Positions 1 to 13,425 of a stretch of DNA of 13,870 nt are shown in pieces. Made by a program: the position numbers and the translations under genes. The DNA is taken from positions 172,904 to 186,773 of the forward strand of contig NVXO02000002.1 in the NCBI GenBank assembly GCA_002733945.2. The letters run 5' to 3'. This DNA comes from Sulfurimonas sp. Its GTDB lineage: Bacteria; Campylobacterota; Campylobacteria; Campylobacterales; Sulfurimonadaceae. The notes under the pieces were generated by a model. The model searched no databases. It was not told where the DNA came from and saw only the letters and a list, made by a program, of their open reading frames with translations. Within the stretch, counting starts at the first letter, position 1. Every line of letters begins with the position of its first letter.

Positions 1-420
<420 letters not shown>

Positions 421-435
421 TCAATTTTTTCAAAT

Positions 436-463
436 TTACTCAAAATTAATTACTTAAAATTAA
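436..463. repeat. 14-bp tandem direct repeat in the rpsL-rpsG spacer
   Basis: Two adjacent 14-base units, TTACTCAAAATTAA (436-449) and TTACTTAAAATTAA (450-463), differ at one base. Read on the minus strand, ATTAATT and AATTAAT inside the duplication can also pair as a 7-bp AT-only stem. It lies just ahead of the rpsG ribosome binding region. It is probably a small local duplication; no function is implied. Confidence 0.75.
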
Positions 464-484
464 TCCTGTAGCTATTGAACTTCT

Positions 485-518
485 GGCGCTAAACGCCGAC
501 ACCACCGTCGCTAAAGCG
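485..518 (-). repeat. Cluster of three adjacent short palindromes after rpsL
   Basis: Within an otherwise AT-rich spacer a GC-rich block carries three abutting inverted repeats: GGCG-CTAAA-CGCC (485-497), GAC-ACCACC-GTC (498-509) and CGC-TAAA-GCG (509-518). As RNA on the minus strand the two outer units have closed GC stems with UUUA-type loops. No run of U follows, so it is not a typical intrinsic terminator. Possible roles are a 3'-end stabiliser for rpsL mRNA, a processing site, or one copy of a dispersed intergenic repeat. The palindromes are directly visible; the role is unknown. Confidence 0.6.
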
Positions 519-534
519 TAAGTGTGTGTGATTA

Positions 535-546
535 CCTTTTAAAAGG
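535..546. repeat. Perfect 12-bp palindrome next to the rpsL stop
   Basis: CCTTTTAAAAGG is a perfect palindrome starting one base after the rpsL TAG codon. With no unpaired loop it would be a poor RNA hairpin, so it may be chance or a protein site. The adjacent GC-rich palindrome cluster follows 16 bases later. Confidence 0.5.
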
Positions 547-547
547 A

Positions 548-922
548 CTATTTTTTAGGCTTCTTAGTACCGTATTTAGATCTTGCTACCATACGGCCAG
601 CAACACCAGCAGTATCAAGAGCACCACGAACGATATGGTATTTAACACCAGGTAAATCTTTAATACGACCACCACGTACAAGTACGATTGAGTGTTCTTG
701 AAGGTTGTGACCCTCTCCACCGATATACGAAATAACTTCGAAACCAGATGTTAATCTAACTTTTGCAACTTTTCTTAAAGCCGAGTTAGGTTTTTTTGGT
801 GTAGTTGTGTAAACACGAGTACATACACCACGACGCTGTGGACATGAAACAAGAGCAGGTGATTTAGACTTCTTAATCACACGTTTACGCTCATTACGAA
901 TCAATTGGTTGATTGTAGGCAT
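548..922 (-). CDS. rpsL: 30S ribosomal protein S12
   Basis: S12 sits at the 30S decoding centre, where it takes part in tRNA selection and accuracy, and it binds 16S rRNA. The product is 124 residues, the same length as in E. coli. The hallmark [20 protein letters not shown] (residues 31-50) and [20 protein letters not shown] (81-100) are intact. The positions altered in streptomycin-resistant mutants elsewhere, K43 and K88, are the wild-type lysines, and D89, the methylthiolation site in E. coli, is present. The ATG at 920-922 has an AAAGGA Shine-Dalgarno run just upstream. A 205-base spacer separates it from rpoC and contains a stem-loop and a candidate promoter, so rpsL-rpsG may be partly uncoupled from rpoBC. 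The stop is TAG. Confidence 0.99.
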   Translation of the reverse strand: MPTINQLIRNERKRVIKKSKSPALVSCPQRRGVCTRVYTTTPKKPNSALRKVAKVRLTSGFEVISYIGGEGHNLQEHSIVLVRGGRIKDLPGVKYHIVRGALDTAGVAGRMVARSKYGTKKPKK

Positions 923-1014
923 ACAATTCCTTTATATAAATTTCCAGTAGAATTTAACTGCATCAATAGGCCCTAAACGATATAAGGCTATATTGACATA
1001 GTTATAGACACGAG

Positions 1015-1020
1015 ATAATA
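1015..1020 (-). promoter_or_regulatory. Candidate -10 box for rpsL-rpsG
   Basis: On the minus strand TATTAT follows an AT-rich stretch ending in AATTTCTG. Campylobacterota sigma-70 promoters typically have a good -10 and T-rich upstream DNA with no strong -35, which this fits loosely. A transcript would start near 1005-1008, leaving a leader of about 85 bases before the rpsL ATG. TATAAC (about 999-1004) and TAAAAT upstream are alternatives. The call is weak because AT-rich DNA yields such hexamers by chance. Confidence 0.3.
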
Positions 1021-1083
1021 CAGAAATTGTAATTAAAGTTAGCTTATTTTAAGTGGGAATTAATAATTGGAAGAATGGATGGG

Positions 1084-1110
1084 AATATATGAGCATAAAG
1101 CTCATATATT
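1084..1110 (-). repeat. 11-bp perfect stem-loop downstream of rpoC
   Basis: AATATATGAGC and its exact complement GCTCATATATT (arms 1084-1094 and 1100-1110) enclose a 5-base loop, 17 bases after the rpoC stop. In the sense transcript the 3' arm is followed by CCC rather than a U run, so it lacks the second half of an intrinsic terminator. It is better read as an mRNA 3'-end or processing hairpin that separates rpoC from rpsL, or as a weak terminator using the AU-rich 3' arm itself. Confidence 0.6.
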
Positions 1111-1127
1111 AAAAAGAAAAGTAAGAA

Positions 1128-9792
<8,665 letters not shown>

Positions 9793-9817
9793 CTAACCTC
9801 GATAAATATTTGTATCA

Positions 9818-9835
9818 ATTCAAGCGTCCTTGAAT
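9818..9835 (-). repeat. 7-bp stem-loop in the rpoB leader
   Basis: ATTCAAG and CTTGAAT (arms 9818-9824 and 9829-9835) pair perfectly around a 4-base loop, 18 bases upstream of the rpoB ribosome binding site. It is the last of four hairpins between rplL and rpoB. Confidence 0.5.
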
Positions 9836-9848
9836 GATTAATTTTGAG

Positions 9849-9862
9849 GCTCTTTTAAGAGC
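9849..9862 (-). repeat. Short inverted repeat GCTCTT/AAGAGC in the rpoB leader
   Basis: GCTCTT (9849-9854) and AAGAGC (9857-9862) are complementary with only two bases between them, so as RNA probably 5 bp with a 4-base loop. AATTTT-type U-poor sequence follows, so it does not look like a terminator. Confidence 0.4.
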
Positions 9863-9893
9863 TCGATTTTTATAGTGCTTATAAACGACATAA

Positions 9894-9936
9894 GGGCACT
9901 TTTACCAAGAGAGTCTATCTCTTCGTAAAAGCGCCC
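9894..9936 (-). promoter_or_regulatory. Long stem-loop between rplL and rpoB, RNase III-type processing candidate
   Basis: Positions 9894-9905 pair with 9925-9936 over 12 bp (one G.U pair), then after a single mismatch 9907-9912 pair with 9918-9923 over 6 bp, closing a 5-base loop. It is the longest helix I found in the window. No U run follows on the sense strand. In E. coli the rplL-rpoB spacer has an attenuator followed by a long stem cut by RNase III; this element holds the matching position, directly after the attenuator. The fold is read from the sequence; the processing role is inferred by analogy. Confidence 0.65.
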
Positions 9937-9971
9937 AAAAATGAGAGCGACATTTACATGCCAACTCTCAT
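9937..9971 (-). terminator. Intrinsic terminator/attenuator between rplL and rpoB
   Basis: On the minus strand ATGAGAG pairs with CTCTCAT (9965-9971 with 9941-9947), and inside it GGCAT pairs with ATGTC around a GTAA tetraloop, a GNRA-type cap (58-62 with 49-53 of the 99xx block). The stem is followed directly by TTTT, five Us counting the last stem base. It lies 16 bases after the rplL stop. Partial termination here would lower rpoBC relative to rplJL, as at the known attenuator of E. coli. The short U run before GGGCGC suggests leaky rather than full termination. Confidence 0.65.
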
Positions 9972-9987
9972 AAAAAGTAGTGAGAAA

Positions 9988-10356
9988 TTACTTAACTTCT
10001 ACAACTGCTCCAGCTTCTTCTAAAGCAGCTTTTGCTTCATCAGCAGCATCTTTATCTACGCCCTCTTTGATTGTAGATGGAAGACCTTCACAAGCCTCTT
10101 TTGCTTCTTTAAGTCCAAGACCAGTAAGAGCACGAACAGCTTTAATAACTGCAATTTTCTTAGCACCAACATCAGTAAGTACTACATCAAATTCAGTTTT
10201 CTCAACAGCAGCTTCACCAGCAACAGCTCCACCAGCAACAGCAACAGGTTGTGCAGATACTTGAAATTTTTCTTCAAATTCTTTAACAAGCTCAGAAAGC
10301 TCAAGAACAGAAAGTCCTGAAATAAATTCTAATACGTCTTCTTTAGTAATAGCCAT
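9988..10356 (-). CDS. rplL: 50S ribosomal protein L7/L12
   Basis: L7/L12 forms the multi-copy stalk that recruits and stimulates the translational GTPases. The product is 122 residues, the normal length. The N-terminal dimerisation and L10-binding part (about 1-33) is followed by an Ala/Gly/Val-rich flexible hinge (about 34-55, [15 protein letters not shown]) and the globular C-terminal domain, with [20 protein letters not shown] marking its factor-binding helix. The start ATG at 10354-10356 has a strong AAGGAG upstream, better than most in this cluster, fitting the need for several L12 copies per ribosome. It follows rplJ by 63 bases, the classical pair. A terminator-like hairpin begins 16 bases after its TAA stop. 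Confidence 0.99.
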   Translation of the reverse strand: MAITKEDVLEFISGLSVLELSELVKEFEEKFQVSAQPVAVAGGAVAGEAAVEKTEFDVVLTDVGAKKIAVIKAVRALTGLGLKEAKEACEGLPSTIKEGVDKDAADEAKAALEEAGAVVEVK

Positions 10357-10389
10357 AATGACTCCTTGTGTTTTTATATTTTATTTTTT

Positions 10390-10408
10390 GTGATAAAAAT
10401 CACTTTTT
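10390..10408 (+). terminator. Terminator-shaped hairpin facing against the operon (rplJ-rplL spacer)
   Basis: GTGAT-AAAA-ATCAC followed by TTTTT is shaped like a small intrinsic terminator for plus-strand (antisense) transcription. In the sense direction the same stem is flanked by A runs and would not terminate. A 5-bp stem is short, so this may be chance in AT-rich DNA. Confidence 0.25.
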
Positions 10409-10413
10409 AGAAG

Positions 10414-10429
10414 AGAAGCTTATGCTTCT
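10414..10429 (-). repeat. Stem-loop with the rplJ stop codon in its loop
   Basis: AGAAGC and GCTTCT (10414-10419 and 10424-10429) pair as 6 bp; the 4-base loop holds the rplJ TAA stop (10420-10422). A terminating ribosome would melt it, so it can only form between ribosomes. No U run follows. Confidence 0.45.
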
Positions 10430-10902
10430 TCTTCAAGTTTCTTTCTAAGAGCGTCGATTCCAACAGCCATATTCGTAATAGGAGCCATCCAAGTAGCAGC
10501 AAGCATACCAAGTAACTCATCACGACCAGGAAGTTTAGCGAACGCGTCTATTTTAGCTACGTCTGCAGGTTCTTTATCTAAATAACCAGCTTTAATAACA
10601 AATTTTTCATTGCCTTTGGCGAAATCAGCAGCAACCTTAGATGCACTAATAACGTCATTTGACCAAATAAAAATATTTGTGTCTTTAATTTCAATACCAC
10701 TCATATCAGCATTTCTTAATGCAATAGTAGCAAGTGAGTTTTTAACAACCTGAACACTTGTATCTTTAGCACGAGCAGATGTACGTAAACTTTCAAGCTC
10801 ACTTACAGTAAGGCCTTTATAGTCACAGATAACAACTGCTGTCGTATCACTAAATGCTGTTGTTAATTCTGCAATTAACTCAGCTTTTTTTGATTTTAAC
10901 AT
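10420..10902 (-). CDS. rplJ: 50S ribosomal protein L10
   Basis: L10 anchors L7/L12 dimers to 23S rRNA at the base of the GTPase stalk, and the L10-(L12) complex is the autogenous translational repressor of its own mRNA in E. coli and other bacteria. The product is 160 residues, slightly shorter than the 165 of E. coli. Family features are the N-terminal rRNA-binding domain with VVICDYKGLTVSELESLR and VVKNSLATIAL, and a C-terminal helix (LRKKLEEEA) that would carry the L12 dimers. The ATG at 10900-10902 is preceded by AAAGGAGAAATAA, a clear Shine-Dalgarno. A 198-base untranslated region with several stems precedes it, where an L10 leader is expected. The stop lies inside a small hairpin. Confidence 0.98.
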   Translation of the reverse strand: MLKSKKAELIAELTTAFSDTTAVVICDYKGLTVSELESLRTSARAKDTSVQVVKNSLATIALRNADMSGIEIKDTNIFIWSNDVISASKVAADFAKGNEKFVIKAGYLDKEPADVAKIDAFAKLPGRDELLGMLAATWMAPITNMAVGIDALRKKLEEEA

Positions 10903-11028
10903 TTATTTCTCCTTTCCAGACATAACTTCAAGAGGGGCGAGAAAGGCTCGATTAAGCTCAGTACCAACGCGGTACATACCCCCAACTATCTTTAGTCCAA
11001 GTAAATTCAGATTTCCAAATTGAAAATC

Positions 11029-11060
11029 TTTAGTTAAAGATAGAATTAGCTTTAACTAAA
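11029..11060 (-). repeat. 11-bp perfect stem-loop in the rplJ leader
   Basis: TTTAGTTAAAG and CTTTAACTAAA pair without mismatch around a 10-base loop. An 8-bp hairpin starts at the very next base (11028), so the two could stack. Five bases of one arm are also needed for the alternative helix with 10986-10994. Confidence 0.65.
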
Positions 11061-11079
11061 AATTTCTAAGTAAGTGAAC

Positions 11080-11096
11080 AAACGCCAAAGGCGTTT
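11080..11096 (-). repeat. Stem-loop after rplA
   Basis: AAACGCC-AAA-GGCGTTT forms a 7-bp stem with a 3-base loop starting four bases after the rplA TAG. The sense-strand continuation is GTTC, so the U tract is broken and termination would be weak. It separates rplKA from the L10 leader. Confidence 0.55.
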
Positions 11097-11100
11097 TGTC

Positions 11101-11793
11101 CTACTTAATGTCTGCTAGTTCTACTAAGTCAAGCTTAACAGCTGGACTCATAGTTAAACTAAGAGCAGCATTCTTGATATAGCGACCTTTTGCAGAGGCT
11201 GGTTTTTGCTTGTTAATAGCAACGATAAAAGAAGTTAGGTTTTCAGCGATTTTCTCTGCACCAAAACTTGCTTTACCAATACCTGCATGGATATTCCCTT
11301 TTTTGTCAACACGGAAATTCACTTGACCGCCTTTAACATTTTTAACAGCAGTTGCAACATCTGGAGTTACAGTTCCTGTTTTAGGGTTAGGCATAAGACC
11401 TTTTGGTCCTAAAATACGACCAATTTGTCCAACAAGGCCCATACAATCTGGTGCAGCAACAACTACATCAAAATTAAAGATTCCTGCTTTAATATCTGCC
11501 ACTAAATCGTCAGTTCCAACGATATCAGCACCAGCAGCCTTAGCTTCATCAGCTTTAACGCCTTTAGCAAATACTGCAACACGAACTGTTTTACCAGTTC
11601 CATGTGGAAGTACTAATGCACCACGAACCATTTGGTCAGCGTGACGAGGGTCAACATTTAAGTTCATTGCAATTTCAACTGTTTCGTCAAACTTTGCACT
11701 TGTTAAATCTTTTAGAGTTGCAGAAGCTTCAGTTACACCGTAAGCCTTACTTGCATCAATTTTTTCTACTAATTGTTTATATCTTTTGCTCAT
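11101..11793 (-). CDS. rplA: 50S ribosomal protein L1
   Basis: L1 forms the mobile stalk at the ribosomal E site that guides deacylated tRNA out, and in many bacteria it represses translation of the rplK-rplA mRNA. I place the start at the ATG at 11791-11793 ([11 protein letters not shown], 230 residues), because GGAG at 11802-11805 is 8 bases upstream of it. An in-frame TTG two codons earlier (11797-11799) is only 2 bases from that GGAG and is less likely. Typical L1 segments are [20 protein letters not shown] near residue 40, [13 protein letters not shown], and [18 protein letters not shown] in the second half. The length is normal. It is 68 bases from rplK; that spacer can form a candidate pseudoknot. 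The stop is TAG. Confidence 0.98.
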   Translation of the reverse strand: MSKRYKQLVEKIDASKAYGVTEASATLKDLTSAKFDETVEIAMNLNVDPRHADQMVRGALVLPHGTGKTVRVAVFAKGVKADEAKAAGADIVGTDDLVADIKAGIFNFDVVVAAPDCMGLVGQIGRILGPKGLMPNPKTGTVTPDVATAVKNVKGGQVNFRVDKKGNIHAGIGKASFGAEKIAENLTSFIVAINKQKPASAKGRYIKNAALSLTMSPAVKLDLVELADIK

Positions 11794-11817
11794 TGTCAAA
11801 TCTCCATATTAATTCTG

Positions 11818-11850
11818 CCACATAATTTGAAATCATTGTGGTCGATGATT
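11818..11850 (-). promoter_or_regulatory. Candidate H-type pseudoknot upstream of rplA
   Basis: On the minus strand AATCAT pairs with ATGATT (11845-11850 with 11831-11836). Its loop carries CCACA (11837-11841), which is complementary to TGTGG just downstream (11818-11822). Connecting segments are 3, 0 and 8 bases, a feasible H-type geometry. The element ends 12 bases before the rplA GGAG. It could be a translational control site, possibly for L1, but short stems in AT-rich DNA arise often, so the call is tentative. Confidence 0.3.
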
Positions 11851-11861
11851 CTTGTAGAGGA

Positions 11862-12287
11862 TTAGTCTACTATTGCGATACCCATAGAACGAGCTGTACC
11901 AGCTAAAGTGTTAGCAGCCATATCTTTGTCATCAGTGTTTAAGTCAGCGATTTTTGCATCAACAACTTCCATTAACTGAGCACGAGTAAGTTGTCCAACT
12001 ATATTTTTTAGAGGATTATCCGTACCTTTTTTCAGTCCAGCTGCTTTCATGATAAGAGCAGATGCTGGTGGTTGCTTAGTGATAAAAGAAAAACTTCTAT
12101 CTGTATAAACTGTAATAACAACTGGAACTTTGAATCCCATTTTATCTTTAGTTTTCTCGTTAAATGCTTTTGTGAACTCCATGATGTTAACACCACGTTG
12201 TCCTAGTGCTGGTCCTACTGGTGGAGCCGGGTTAGCTTTACCAGCTTCAATATGTAGCTTGATATAATCCATGACTTTTTTTGCCAT
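11862..12287 (-). CDS. rplK: 50S ribosomal protein L11
   Basis: L11 binds the GTPase-associated centre of 23S rRNA beside the L10-L12 stalk and takes part in factor binding and, where RelA-type enzymes exist, in sensing uncharged tRNA. The product is 141 residues, the normal length. The N-terminal domain includes the proline-rich [18 protein letters not shown] (residues 21-38), which faces the thiostrepton site. The C-terminal rRNA-binding domain covers about 70-141 and ends in [12 protein letters not shown]. The ATG at 12285-12287 has AAAAAGGAAA upstream. It lies 26 bases after nusG, as in most bacteria. No known resistance change was looked for beyond the intact proline-rich segment. Confidence 0.98.
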   Translation of the reverse strand: MAKKVMDYIKLHIEAGKANPAPPVGPALGQRGVNIMEFTKAFNEKTKDKMGFKVPVVITVYTDRSFSFITKQPPASALIMKAAGLKKGTDNPLKNIVGQLTRAQLMEVVDAKIADLNTDDKDMAANTLAGTARSMGIAIVD

Positions 12288-12313
12288 TTTATTTCCTTTT
12301 TATGAATTTAAAT

Positions 12314-12841
12314 TTATATAATTTTTTCGACTTGCGTATACGATATATCTACCGGTGTCGCACGTCCAAAAATTGAAACATTAAGTTTTAAAGTACCGTG
12401 TTCTAAATCGTACTCATCAACCGTTCCTGTGAAGTTAGCAAATGGACCTTCAATAATACGAACTGTCTCACCATTCTCAAAAAATACTTTTGGTTTTGGT
12501 GCAGCACGGTTATTTACACGATCAAGTATTACATTAATATCATGCTCGCTTAGTGGTGTTGGAGTATTTCCTTCACCAATAAAACCTGATACCTTTGGAA
12601 TTGACTGAATCAGATGCTGAATTTCTGTATTTAACTCTAGTTTTGCAAAAACATATCCAGAGTATAAAGAGCGCTCAGTAACTTTTTTCTTTCCATCTTT
12701 TACTTCTATAACATCTTCAGTAGGAACGATAACCTCAGTGATGAACTCTTGTAGACCCATCTCTTCAATCATATTAAAGATTGCATCTCTAACTAATCTA
12801 TCACTACCATATGTCTGAATAGAGTACCATTGTTGTGCCAT
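12314..12841 (-). CDS. nusG: Transcription termination/antitermination factor NusG
   Basis: NusG binds RNA polymerase across the clamp, affects pausing, and through its KOW domain contacts Rho or ribosomal protein S10. The product is 175 residues, close to the 181 of E. coli. The NGN domain covers about 3-110, with WYSIQTYGSD at the start and SGYVFAKLEL and IPKVSGFIGEG in the middle. A linker with prolines leads to the KOW domain at about 122-175 (FENGETVRIIEGPFANFTGTV). There is no extra domain. The secE TAA stop runs directly into the nusG Shine-Dalgarno (TAAGGAGTAAAT), nine bases before the ATG, so translation of the two is probably coupled. Its neighbour rpoBC encodes its binding partner. 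Confidence 0.98.
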   Translation of the reverse strand: MAQQWYSIQTYGSDRLVRDAIFNMIEEMGLQEFITEVIVPTEDVIEVKDGKKKVTERSLYSGYVFAKLELNTEIQHLIQSIPKVSGFIGEGNTPTPLSEHDINVILDRVNNRAAPKPKVFFENGETVRIIEGPFANFTGTVDEYDLEHGTLKLNVSIFGRATPVDISYTQVEKII

Positions 12842-12850
12842 ATTTACTCC

Positions 12851-13030
12851 TTAACCTAAGATTGATGTCATAACTGATGACATAATTAAATCAACTAAAG
12901 CTAAAAAAGCTGCAATTGCAGAAACAACTATAATAACTGAAATATATGCTTGCTTTACTTGTCCAGATGTTGGGAAAATTACCTTTTGAAGTTCTGCTCT
13001 AGCACTATTAATATGTTTACCTAAGTTCAT
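12851..13030 (-). CDS. secE: Protein translocase subunit SecE
   Basis: SecE is the essential clamp subunit of the SecYEG inner-membrane channel. This is the short, single-span form common outside the Enterobacterales: about 59 residues, against 127 with three spans in E. coli. An amphipathic N-terminal helix with the family motif (ARAELQKVIFPTSGQV, about residues 10-25) precedes one hydrophobic segment, about AYISVIIVVSAIAAFLALVDLI. Two consecutive ATG codons are possible starts (13031-13033 and 13028-13030); GGAT at 13037-13040 is 3 bases from the first and 6 from the second, so I prefer the second. A good -10 box lies about 30 bases upstream, so secE may begin a transcript. Confidence 0.95.
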   Translation of the reverse strand: MNLGKHINSARAELQKVIFPTSGQVKQAYISVIIVVSAIAAFLALVDLIMSSVMTSILG

Positions 13031-13062
13031 CATTTAATCCATTTAATTTAAAAATATCATTT

Positions 13063-13068
13063 ATTATA
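13063..13068 (-). promoter_or_regulatory. Promoter -10 box TATAAT ahead of secE
   Basis: A perfect TATAAT on the minus strand follows a T-rich stretch containing GCTTTTTGCTTTATT, the pattern described for Campylobacterota housekeeping promoters, which often lack a recognisable -35; the hexamer 17 bases upstream (TTAGTG) is a poor -35. Transcription would begin near 13056, leaving about 25 bases before secE. It lies between tRNA-Trp and secE, so it could free secE-nusG-rplKAJL from the tuf transcript. A weak 6-bp hairpin with a U5 loop (13071-13087) overlaps its upstream part. Confidence 0.5.
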
Positions 13069-13101
13069 AATAAAGCAAAAAGCTTCACTAATAATAAATG
13101 G

Positions 13102-13177
13102 TGGCAGGCGTAGGGGGACTCGAACCCGCAACACCCGGATTTGGAATCCGGTGCTCTACCATTGGAGCTATACGCCT
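13102..13177 (-). tRNA. trpT: tRNA-Trp (anticodon CCA)
   Basis: The 73-base body runs 13177 to 13105, followed by an encoded CCA (13104-13102). The acceptor stem AGGCGTA/TACGCCT has 7 pairs, the D stem GCTC/GAGC 4, the anticodon stem CCGGA/TCCGG 5 with loop TTCCAAA, so the anticodon is CCA, tryptophan. The discriminator is G, as in bacterial tRNA-Trp. The T arm GCGGG-TTCGAGT-CCCCC has a C.C mismatch at 50-64, where E. coli has G.U. A second CCA follows immediately (13101-13099), giving CCACCA. The gene sits between rpmG and secE, 48 bases from rpmG, and is presumably cut from the tuf-rpmG transcript. Confidence 0.97.
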
Positions 13178-13183
13178 ATAAGA

Positions 13184-13204
13184 GAACCAAGATTATCTTG
13201 GTTC
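13184..13204 (-). repeat. 9-bp hairpin just upstream of tRNA-Trp
   Basis: GAACCAAGA and TCTTGGTTC (13184-13192 and 13196-13204) pair perfectly around a 3-base loop, ending 6 bases before the mature tRNA 5' end. No U run follows, so it looks like a processing or 3'-end stabilising hairpin of the tuf-rpmG message rather than a terminator. GAGAAC (13182-13187) could alternatively pair with GTTCTC (13207-13212). Confidence 0.6.
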
Positions 13205-13218
13205 AAGTTCTCACAAGA

Positions 13219-13235
13219 GAAGTTATTATAACTTC
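13219..13235 (-). repeat. 7-bp stem-loop whose loop is the rpmG stop codon
   Basis: GAAGTTA (13219-13225) and TAACTTC (13229-13235) pair perfectly; the 3-base loop is exactly the TAA stop of rpmG. A second in-frame TAA follows in the arm. It competes with TTCTC-ACAA-GAGAA (13208-13221). The rpmG-tRNA spacer is thus almost entirely inverted repeats. Confidence 0.5.
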
Positions 13236-13378
13236 ATCTCTTTATGAGTAGTATGCTCACGACACCATTTACAATACTTACGTACTGAAAATTTCTCTGT
13301 GTGAGTCTTTTTATTTTTTGTTGTGTGATAATTACGTCTAGTACATTTCTCACAACCTAAGTGAATCGCTTCTCTCAT
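13226..13378 (-). CDS. rpmG: 50S ribosomal protein L33
   Basis: This 50-residue gene encodes L33, a small protein of the large subunit near the E site. Translation from the ATG at 13376-13378 gives MREAIHLGCEKCTRRNYH..., ending THKEMKL. Two CxxC pairs, C9/C12 and C36/C39, mark the zinc-binding (C+) form; cysteine-free paralogs replace it in some bacteria when zinc is short. An AAAGG Shine-Dalgarno lies 8 bases upstream of the ATG. The gene follows tuf by 42 bases, as in other Campylobacterota, and ends with tandem TAA TAA stops inside a small stem-loop. It overlaps no other coding region, and the family match is clear along its whole length. Confidence 0.96.
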   Translation of the reverse strand: MREAIHLGCEKCTRRNYHTTKNKKTHTEKFSVRKYCKWCREHTTHKEMKL

Positions 13379-13401
13379 TATATTTACCTTTAATACTTAT
13401 C

Positions 13402-13425
13402 AATAATTCGCAAAAGCGAATTATT
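13402..13425 (-). repeat. 10-bp stem-loop over the tuf stop codon
   Basis: AATAATTCGC and GCGAATTATT (13402-13411 and 13416-13425) pair perfectly around AAAA (UUUU in the transcript). The tuf TAA (13421-13423) lies in the 5' arm. The 3' arm is followed by GATAAG, not Us. It could stabilise the 3' end of tuf mRNA or lower read-through into rpmG; the Shine-Dalgarno of rpmG begins about 10 bases later. Confidence 0.55.

Larger units (their letters stand above)
10903..11100 (-). promoter_or_regulatory. Structured rplJ leader, probable L10 autoregulatory region
   Basis: This 198-base spacer is packed with helices. In transcript order: a 7-bp hairpin just after rplA (11080-11096); an 11-bp perfect stem (11050-11060 with 11029-11039); an abutting 8-bp hairpin (11010-11028); an alternative 9-bp helix (11035-11043 with 10986-10994) that competes with the 11-bp stem; GTACC-GCGTT-GGTAC (10961-10975); CGAG-CCTTT-CTCG (10938-10950); and a GGGG/CCCC pairing (about 10980-10983 with 10934-10937) that could close the last two into a junction. 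CCTTTC at 10941-10946 is complementary to GAAAGG (10911-10916) in the ribosome binding site, offering a way to hide it. Position matches the L10 leader family; I could not test the match to its covariance model. No convincing promoter was seen. Confidence 0.6.

Noticed and set aside
9865..9885. TATAAG/TATAAA hexamers as an rpoB promoter
   Set aside because: The spacing to a -35-like TTGGTA is about 19 bases and the hexamers overlap the foot of the hairpin region; too weak to list as a feature.
9980..10264. 94-residue plus-strand open frame opposite rplL
   Set aside because: Its Ala/Ser/Thr-rich product is what the reverse of the rplL hinge and helical codons would give; no ribosome binding site was evident and the sense gene is certain.
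11794..11799. TTG start two codons upstream for rplA
   Set aside because: It is only 2 bases from GGAG, while the ATG at 11791-11793 is 8 bases away and gives the usual L1 N-terminus.
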